NCBI GenBank assembly: GCA_024305745.1
Contig: JAHRBS010000001.1
Coordinates: 1,054,001-1,118,000, forward strand
DNA length: 64,000 bases
From: Polyporus tsugae
Taxonomy: Eukaryota > Basidiomycota > Agaricomycetes > Polyporales > Polyporaceae
Direction of reading: 5' to 3'
The position numbers and the translations under genes are program-made. The notes below the pieces were generated by a model. It made no database searches. It was not told the DNA's origin and worked only from the letters and a program-made list of their open reading frames with translations. This document shows positions 56,255 to 64,000 of this stretch, piece by piece. How positions within the stretch are numbered: position 1 is the stretch's first letter; every line of letters begins with the position of its first letter.

Positions 56255-58217
56255 CGCGCCTTATTTGCCAAAATCTCAACGACGCAATGCACAGTTCTCT
56301 CTCAAACCACGTATATTGCTCCCAAAACTGGTACTTACCGCTATGCCACCACCGCGACATCCCTCCTAGAAAACCCACGCGCAAGAGCCCCGGCGAACGT
56401 CGCGGGCCCCTCTCGCCACGGCGCGCTCCTCCTCAGCGACGGCCACAAAGCGGAGCACGCCCTCGCTGAAGCCATCCAGAGCCTCAAGTCGCCCCACCAG
56501 CTCCGCCGCTTCTTCGTGCACCTCCTCGTGAACGACCACGTCGCGTCCCCCATCACGATATGGAATACCTTCCAGGACGCGCTCGCGCACGACTTCATCC
56601 TCAAGCACGACAACGTGAACTTCGGCGTGAACGACGCGCTGCAGGAGCTCAACCGCGCGCTCGAGGAGCACGGCAGGTCGCTGACGCACTACGGGCTGCC
56701 CCAGCCCGCGTTCCACAGCCGGGAGGTCGAGATGGAGCTGGAGAAGTGGGAGGGGCAGTTGGACTTGCTTTCGGCGCGCAGCGCGACCGCGGTGTCGAAG
56801 CTGAACGGGGAGCAGTATGGGATATACAAGGAGATCATGGACGCGGTCGTGCACAAGCGGTCGCTTTGTGCGTTCGTGGACGGGAAGGCCGGGCGCGGCA
56901 AGACGTTCTTGGTGAACACGATATGCAACAAGCTACGGTCGGAGGGCCATATTGTGCTCCCTACCGCGACTTCCGCGTTTGCGGCGCAGCTGTATCCTGG
57001 TGGGAAGACTACGCACTCAGTGTTCAAGGTAGGTGTTGTGCTCGTTTGGTCCCTATGCCTCAGGAGTGCCCAACTCGCGCACACAGGTACCCATAGGTGA
57101 CGAGAACGAGGACTTAGTCTCTCCGATAGAGCCTCACGACCCACGAGGGGAGCTCATTCGGGAATCCTCTGCTATCATATGGGATGAAGCCCCTATGGCG
57201 AAAAGCGGGGTCCTGACCTGCGTCGAAGAGACCTGCCGCCGCGTCATGCGCAACGACCTCCCTTTCGGCGGCAAGGTCGTCGTCCTCCTAGGGGATTTCC
57301 GACAAACATGCCCCGTCGTCCGCCAAGGCACGCGCCGTCAGATCGTCGACGCGTCCATCCGCTCGTCCCCGCTCTGGCGCGAGTTCACGACGTTCCGGCT
57401 GCAGAAGCCAATCCGCAACGCCGAGGACCTGCCTTACGCCGACTTTGTCGACCTCATCGGAGATGGCGCGGGCCCGCGCATTCCCCTCGACCTCCTCCAG
57501 CGCGTGCACAACCGCAGCGCGCTCATCGAGTTCGTCTACCCTGAGGACATACTGCGCGATCCCGCGCTGTGTCTTACGCGGGCGATCCTCGCGCCGACGA
57601 ACAGCCAGGTGGACGCATACAACACGGAGATCCTGAGTAAGATCCAGGGGTACACCCGTACGTTCTACGCGGCAAACGCCCTGCAGGACCCAGAAGAGGT
57701 CGACGACACCTCGCCCGACCTCCTCCTCGAGCAAGCCCAACGCGACTCGATCCCCGGCATCCCCGCGCACAACCTCGAGGTGAAGGTGCACGGTGTCTAC
57801 CGGCTGATGTGCAACTTCGCACCGGACCGCGGACTGGTCAAGAACACGCGTGTGGTGGTCATGCACATCGGAAGGAGGATCATCACCGTGCGCATCCTCC
57901 GCGGGGCCGGCGGCGTGGGGTCGATGGACTCGGAGGACGTGCTCATCTCCCGGATACCATTCAACGCGACGCTCCCGTCCGGACACACCCTCGTCCGCAG
58001 GCAGTTCCCCCTTGCCCCCGCGTACGCCACGACGTTCAACAGCTGCCAGGGCCTTACGTTGGACGTCGTCGGAGTGGATCTGACACGTCCGGTGTTCTCG
58101 CACGGGCAGTTGTATACGGCATTGTCGCGGATTCGTCATCGCAGTCATGCGAAGGTTCGGCTGCATCCTTGGCAGAAGACGACGAAGAACGTCACCTACC
58201 ATGAAGTCCTACTTTAA
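56255..58217 (+). CDS. PIF1-like DNA helicase, Helitron type, N-terminally truncated
   Basis: The open frame begins after a stop at 56252 without an early Met, and exon 1 (to 57028) joins exon 2 (57087-58217) by a 58-nt intron, about 635 residues. The lead-in (YRYATTATSLLENP; SPHQLRRFFVHLLVNDHVASPITIWNTF) is the linker seen in Helitron RepHel proteins. The SF1 helicase motifs follow: KAGRGKTFLV (Walker A), IIWDEAPM (Walker B), LLGDFRQTCPVV, and near the end FNSCQGLTLDVVGVDL and YTALSRIR. The Rep (HUH nuclease) half expected upstream is absent. So this is a truncated Helitron protein or a captured helicase; its motifs are intact, which argues for recent decay or some selection. Confidence 0.85.
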
Positions 58218-58595
58218 TACCTCTCCACTCTATCGTTATGCATATCGCACCGCTGTCCTTGTTTATATTTACGCTACACTTGATCATACTACTTTCGTTG
58301 GGTTACTTGCACTTGTAATTAGTATATCGCGGGTCATCGGTCATTACAGAGAGGATGCATTTGAGACTGATACATTGCTCGATATTCATGATAATTGGTT
58401 GTGTTGGGTGTGGGGTGCTACAGTACTACAACAGCGACCTCATACATCGTCGACATGCTATATACTTCTTGAATCAGAAACTCCAATATACCCAGGCACC
58501 GTCCATTAGATATGTGAGTGGCGATCGTGTTGTGAATGTTGAATTGGCATTTTCAGCGGCGGATAGAGATGTGCTCAACGCTTGACTCGTGACGC
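58218..58595. other. AT-rich convergent 3' region
   Basis: AT-rich DNA after the helicase stop; could be the Helitron 3' flank. I looked for a hairpin followed by CTRR and found none that I trust. Confidence 0.4.
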
Positions 58596-61500
58596 CTAGT
58601 CGTCCTCCTCAACGTCGCCAAACTCGAACATGCCCGCGCGGTCGCGCTTCGCGATGGCGATCGACTCCTGCAGCTTCTTCACCATGCCGGGGTATGCAGA
58701 GAGGTACCTGCAGCCCTTCTTGTCAACCGTGGCGAAGCCCTCACGGACGAGGTCGGCGTTGATCGATGCGTACGGGTCGCTGCTAGCGGCCGCAGAGTTG
58801 CTGGGGTCGAAGAGCCGGAGGTGGTGGACCTGACCCTCCTTCTGGTCGATGTTCGCGATGAGCTTGCGGCCCTCGCAGAGCGCGCGGAAGCGGTCGATGG
58901 CCTCGTCGTGGTACTCGCTCTCCGGTCCTACAAGCTTCACAAAACTAGCGTGACAGACAGATAGTCTCAGACGAGAGCATACAGCATGAAGGAATGGACC
59001 GAGAACGCACCTGAGACGCGCCTCGTGCGCCTGACCAGGTAGGGAGCGGAACTTGGGGTCGAGCGGCCTGATGTCTGCGAAGCCGACCGTGTCCTGGTTG
59101 CCGTAGTCGATGAAGGTGACCTCTGCCTCCTTCTTGACGGGGGACGCGCGGCGGACCTTGGCGCGGTACCACTGGCCGTCGGAGAACTTGGCGGAGACGA
59201 GGTCGCCGCCCCTGGGGGTGAAGCCGGGTGGGACAGCGACGGTCTTGTGGTGGAGGGAGAAGTCTCGCATGAGCTTCTCGAGGGATGCGATGCCCTCTGT
59301 GTTGAGGATCTGGACGGAGAAGGTGAGGGAGGGCTTAGTGCGGACGTCGCTGATGATGATGTCGAGGTACTCGGTCTTGAGGGCGGAGGTGGCATCTTCG
59401 GCGGGAGCCTCGACGGCCTGCTCGGCGTCCTCGTCGAAGTCCTTCCAGATCTGCACAGCGCGCGTCAGGACAGGACCCGGTCAGCGGCGGAAGCGACTTA
59501 CGTTGCGCTTCGCCTTCTTCGCGTCGGCCTGGAAGGGCAATGACGCAATGAGCAACCGTAACGGGGCAGAAGGATGTCGAGTGTGAAAGTTAGTTACCTC
59601 TGCGTCATAGAGCTGCGTCGCCCAGGGCAGGTTCTCGGCCGAGTAGCCGTGTACAGTCGCGAGGCCCTCCTTGACAAGTGTGATCGCTGCGTTTTCGGTC
59701 TTGTTCAGGTACAGCGCTCCGATGAACCCGCCAGACTTGTCTGCGTCATGGATCTCAATCTCCACGTCACGCTGCATGTATCGACGGCTCGCGAACTCGG
59801 ACGCCTCAGGCCCATATGGCTCGCTCGCTTCCGACGGGTTGCGCGCAGTCCGAGGTGCACGAACGCCGCTCAGGACCAGCGTAAGCACCTGGTTGTCCTT
59901 CGTCAGGAAGATCCTGCAGAGGACATCAGCGTCACGGATGATGTGATGACTGAAGGCACGCACTTGAAGCGTGAACCCGCCGCAACGTATTCCACAACAG
60001 CAGGGATGCGGCCTGCCCGCTTGAAGCCGTTGACGAACGTTGTTGCACGGTGTGCAGACTACATTCCATACATATCTGAGCATATGACAGCAACAAGTCT
60101 TATCCTGCCAGGGGCGTACCTCGGAGAGGTTCAGTGCCGCCTTCGGTGCGGGTTGCTCCTTGCCAGAGTGAATTCCACGCCCCTCCGTCGCCGCTCTGGA
60201 TACCCAAACAGACGTCAGTCGTGGTCACTTCGCAACTTGAACACTGTGACTCACGCTTGCTCAGCTGCCATGAATTTGTCGTAATCTGGCGAACGATCCT
60301 CGTCGTCTCGTTTGTGGCGGACGGCGCTCGCCAGACCCTTCTCAATGAGCTGCTCGGCAATGTTCCTACGTCCATCGCCTCAGCTCAGACAACACGTCAG
60401 TATACGCGTGGCCACTAACGAGTTTTGGCCGCCGTAGCGGATCGTCGCGCACTCGCGCTCCTCGTACTCGCCCTCGCGGGGCCGCACGAAGTCGACGTGG
60501 ACCTTGACGTGCTTCCCGATCAAACGCTTGCGCAGGAACTCGCGGGCTTCTTGCGCATAGTACGCCTGCTTCGGATCTGAAAGTCTGATAGTGTGTGGTC
60601 AGCCAGCGATAAAAGGTCGATCGGTAGAATCACCCACTTTGGCCCACGCGTCGAGCTCAGCTGCAATCTCCTCTCCTTCCCGCTCTCGCGGTCGACGACG
60701 GAGATCTGATCTGCGCTCCACACTCGGACGACCGTCGCCTCGAATTGCCGTACATTTCCGTTGATTGCGGTACCGTTCGACTTTGCCGACGGGGCCGGAG
60801 CGTTCGCGTAGAGGCAGGCGCGCTTCTCCTTCGCAGTCTTCTCGGCCGCACGGAGGCGCTCCATGCCACCGCTACTTGCGAGCATACCGGCGTGCCAGTC
60901 GACAACACGTGCAAGGCCGTTAGCGACGAGATGTTCTGCGACATTACCGGCTGGATGGAGTACTGCAAGGGGACTAAGACGCAGTGCTTCTGACCATCAG
61001 AAAAATATTAACTTACCAGTGCCAATGAAGATCGACGCTGGTGGTGGCGCTGTCGAGTTAGCACCCGCTTGGAATGGTGTTGCGGAAGCGTTAGGGAGAG
61101 ATAACAGCTGTACACGTATGTGTCGCTGCAGCAGACGCGACTCCGTGAAGAATTTTGCCTGAGACAGATCGGTACTTTTAGAAATGTGCTCCGTAGCAGA
61201 ATGGACGCAAACGCACCTCCTCTGCCCATGTTTCAGTGGTCTCGCCAGCCTTGCTTGCGATACGAGCGCAGCGCACGCCAGCGAGAGCGATGTTGACGAA
61301 CTGGTGGTCACCATCAGGCATGAAGAGACGGATGCGTAGAGTTGAGCCATCTTTGACTTGCTCGACGAGACCTAACGAACGCACGGTGTCAGGATGAGAG
61401 ATCTCGCCGCGGATGAATGCGCGTGATGAATTCACCGTCAATCTGCTGGCCTTTCCACTCGGTGATAAATCCTTGAGAGTCTGTGGGCATCAGGTAGTGT

Positions 61501-62188
61501 GTCGCGTGCGCCTGTGCAATAAGGCGAAACGTTAACGCTACAATTCCAAAATGGGCGCTTGTCCACATTGCGATCGCGCGACATGATGCAAAACGAAGCG
61601 CAAGGCGAGCAAGCGGCCGTGAGCGGACGTACCTTAGGACCATGCGGGTTCCAAACTCCCTTTCCAGCAGAACGCGCTTCAGCCTCGAGATCCTTCTTGC
61701 GGAGGTCCTCGTCGGTAGCATCGCGCTTGAGGTCCTTGAGCTTCGCCCATCCACTCTTCAACAGCTCGGACGCGAGGTCAACTCCGTTGATCTCGGCCGT
61801 ACCGATATCGCGCGGGACTTCGTCGCTGGGTGGCAGGGAGTGTGTGGACGTGAAGGTGATGGGTTTCCCCACGGCGAGAGCACGGAGGAACTCGCGTGAC
61901 TCGAATGCCCAGTCCTGCGGTGAATACAGCGTGGTACGCGGGCTTCGCTTGAGTCGCGCGGCCAGGTTACTGGGTATGCTTGAAGGACACGCACCTCGTC
62001 CTCGCGCGTTGATGTCCCCATTCGCGGGGCCTGAATGTCTGCCAGGTGCAGGACACTAGAGGACGGGGCGCGCGTTAGAGCTTGATGCACACGACCGACC
62101 AAGGACAGTAGGATCACATACCGCTCTTTGGCTGAACCCTGAGGTCCAGGGCTTCCGCGCAAGAGGAGAGAGTCACCGGAGATCACGG
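58596..62188 (-). CDS. SND1: Tudor staphylococcal nuclease (Tudor-SN/SND1)
   Basis: Fifteen exons recognised: 62188-62122, 62055-61995, 61914-61633, 61511-61436, 61371-61217, 61158-61017, 60962-60638, 60584-60420, 60365-60255, 60195-60120, 60058-59964, 59913-59598, 59528-59502, 59450-59011, 58944-58596. Phases match throughout. Repeated SNase-like domains are visible ([73 protein letters not shown]), then the Tudor domain ([27 protein letters not shown]) and a closing partial SNase repeat. Tudor-SN proteins bind RNA in splicing and stress granules. The first exon with the ATG is not certain: the acceptor at 62189 needs an upstream exon ending in phase 1. Confidence 0.92.
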
Positions 62189-62570
62189 CTGGTTACTCGG
62201 TGATGTTCAGAACACACAGAACGGACGAGAGAGATGGGCGATGGATTCCATACATTTCACGATCTATAGTTTGGACCCGCACCCAAGACTAAGATCAGCC
62301 AAACCGGTCGTGTACGGCGCCCGCCGGCTGGCGAAAGTTGCTCACCCCTTTCATAGCCATTGTTGCAAGAAAACAGGCCGGGTAGGTGAGATGCCAAGCA
62401 GTGATAGGGGTGGATGAAACGGAACAGGAGATTTCGTAGATGGCTTCGCGACGCGTCTGCCAGCACTTGCTTTTCTGAGCCACGTGGGAGGAGGAGGTCC
62501 AGCCTTTCCCACGCTCCATTTCCCTCAGCTTGCTGTCGTCCAGACCGCGTCCGTCGTGCTTGCCACCACC
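62189..62570. promoter_or_regulatory. Shared region between divergent SND1 and MRP17
   Basis: About 380 bp separate the two divergent coding regions, so both promoters and the first SND1 exon should lie here. A candidate SND1 start (minus ATG at 62254) would need a 38-nt intron. No specific element recognised. Confidence 0.45.
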
Positions 62571-63047
62571 ATGCCGTTCTACCAGCTCGTCTGCATCGCC
62601 GCCCATTACCCCGAATATGTCTGTCTGGACCCTGTGCTTGACTTTGAACACATATGCTGATGTATAACCAACTCCTCCAGAAACACATCAAGGACCTCGT
62701 TACTCGTGTTGCGTCGCACGTTCTGGATAATGGCGGCGTAGTACGCAAGCTGGATTCGTGGGGTACCCGCACTCTTCCCCAGCGCATGCGGAGAAACAAG
62801 CAGTACCATTTCATTGGCGAGTGCGTACTCAACTCTGTACTGTTCGCGAACATTTGTGAACATGAAGTGATGTCCGTCGTTCGACAGTTATTGGACCATG
62901 CAGTTCGATGCTTCACCAACAACATTGCGTGGCTTGAACACCATCATGCGGCATGATCCTCGAATCATTCGGTGGACCAACTTGAAGATGGGCGAAAAAG
63001 TGACCGACGTGCGGCTTTTCCTCGAAAAGACCGCCGAGAGGATATAA
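62571..63047 (+). CDS. MRP17: Mitochondrial ribosomal protein bS6m
   Basis: Three exons (62571-62618, 62681-62820, 62888-63047) give 115 residues. The bS6 fold is clear: MPFYQLVCIAAHYPEY, then KHIKDLVTRVASHVLDNGGVVRKLDSWGTRTLPQR, the HFIGDYW strand across intron 2, and a helix with IMRHDPRIIRWTNLKMG. The first donor is the atypical GTCTGT, chosen because it alone keeps the frame. It is a component of the mitochondrial small subunit that contacts bS18. No presequence is evident, as is common for this protein. Confidence 0.92.
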
Positions 63048-63257
63048 TCCACTCTACTATCCCCCGTCGAATCACCTATCGCTTTGGATACTAACCATCC
63101 AATACCCTTCCCCCCCTCCAATTTTCGTTCGGCATCGACCTAGACGGACAGGGATGTGTCCTCTGGTTTGGACGGGAGTCCCCATCTATATTACTGGTTC
63201 GTCAATGTATTACTGCTCTCCTTAATCAACAGCTCTCGCATGCTCTTTGTCCCCTCT

Positions 63258-64000
63258 TCACCGCGCTGCTCGCTCTTGCACCCATTCCACCACCCGAGAC
63301 AAGCCTGGAACCACCTGGACCCCGTTCAAGCTCTCCCCGGATTCCTTTCGCTCTTCGTCTCCTTCCGGTCCTGGTCTGCGTACCAGCAGCGCCTGCAGCC
63401 CGCAAGCCATCGCGCCTCGATAGTCGCTGACCAAGAGGGCCAAGCAATCCATACGTAAGACCCCACGAAAGCATTCATATCGACAACCTGGAGACGCTAC
63501 CCACCAGTCAAGCTCGTCGCCGATATGCACCGTCTCCTGGGGCTCGACACTCAAACGCTCGCAGGCGCGTCGGAAGATTGCGCACGAGGGCTTCTCCACG
63601 CCTTCTTCTTCGCTTAGAACCACCGCGTCGAGATAGGGCATGATACCGAGGTCTTCGATTACAGCTCCTTCGATCACGAGGCTGCGGTTAGCACTCAAAT
63701 CCGGATGTTGGGGCCTGTCAGTGCACGGACTTACTCATGCGCCCATCTGTGTTGCTGATGACCCCGATGAGAACGTTGAGCTCTCTCAGCCTCCGCACTG
63801 TACGCGCGAACGCATGCCGGCATGGGATAGAGTTAGAGTTGGGGGGTCGGAATGTTCAGATCTAGAGGAGGCCGCGGGAGAGGTGGAGCATGTACGTACG
63901 TGTGAGGAGCGTATCGTCGAAGAGCTTGTATCCCTCCCGCGAGCTGAAACGCTTGAGCAGTCGCGGGACGATCTCGCCAATGGAACGGTCCACGGCTTCG
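63258..64000 (-). CDS. HAD-superfamily hydrolase, 5' end outside window
   Basis: Exons from the right edge: 63999-63900, 63797-63735, 63667-63505 and 63426-63258, phases consistent. HAD motif II is ISNTDGRM, the motif III lysine is in GVEKPSCAIF and motif IV is HIGDELDC-DYRGA, across the last intron. The cap-domain helix VPRLLKRFSSREGYKLF precedes them. The nucleophile motif (DxDxT) should lie before the window edge. The layout resembles HDHD3-like phosphatases; substrate unknown. The protein ends VVEWVQERAAR. Four exons are visible, and the 5' part is missing. Confidence 0.85.

Noticed and set aside
58590..58600. CTAG as a Helitron 3' end
   Set aside because: It is the reverse-complement stop codon of SND1, with no hairpin before it.
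1..64000. CRISPR arrays, bacterial operons, rRNA genes
   Set aside because: No spaced direct repeats, Shine-Dalgarno-led gene strings or rRNA-like sequence; the DNA is intron-rich and eukaryotic.

Overview
The window reads as nuclear DNA of a filamentous basidiomycete, most likely an Agaricomycete. Nearly every gene is cut by many 45-65 nt GT-AG introns. The gene set (a DUF6534 membrane protein, fungal MYND-finger proteins, a BTB protein, an F-box-like protein, a Tad/I-type LINE, a Helitron-type helicase) is typical of that class. Exons below were assembled by hand from splice motifs and reading-frame phase; no alignment was run.

Layout. 0-3 kb: two tandem MYND zinc-finger genes, a duplication that includes their upstream DNA. 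3.8-8.3 kb: a secreted, probably GPI-anchored PL14-type polysaccharide lyase-like protein, a small unknown minus-strand gene and a single-pass membrane protein with a coiled coil. 10.2-16.4 kb: phosphomevalonate kinase (ERG8), a vacuolar-type amino acid transporter, and a divergent F-box-like gene broken by a 13-bp duplication. 18.4-21.6 kb: a long Ser/Pro/Thr-rich disordered protein. 22.2-25.6 kb: NAR1 (cytosolic Fe-S assembly) and a 79-residue Cys-rich protein spread over five tiny exons. 26.6-34 kb: t-SNARE TLG2/syntaxin-16 and an EF-hand MscS-type channel. 34.3-40 kb: RNA polymerase II subunit RPB3 with an unusual Gly/Trp-rich tail, a RING protein and a DUF6534 protein, all on the minus strand. 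40.9-46.2 kb: a BTB protein, a DUF1771-Smr protein and ornithine decarboxylase antizyme with a +1 frameshift site. 47-53.9 kb: a seven-transmembrane-type gene with a 5.6 kb LINE inserted in one of its introns. 56.2-58.2 kb: a truncated PIF1-like helicase of Helitron type. 58.6-64 kb: Tudor-SN (SND1), the mitochondrial ribosomal protein bS6m on the opposite strand, and the edge of a HAD-type hydrolase.

The housekeeping genes (ERG8, NAR1, TLG2, RPB3, OAZ, SND1, MRP17) belong to separate pathways, and I see no functional cluster. The most informative observations are the antizyme frameshift site just after a splice junction, the LINE whose 12-bp target duplication allows the original 52-nt intron to be reconstructed, the WG-rich RPB3 tail, and several genes with micro-exons that an ORF scan misses.
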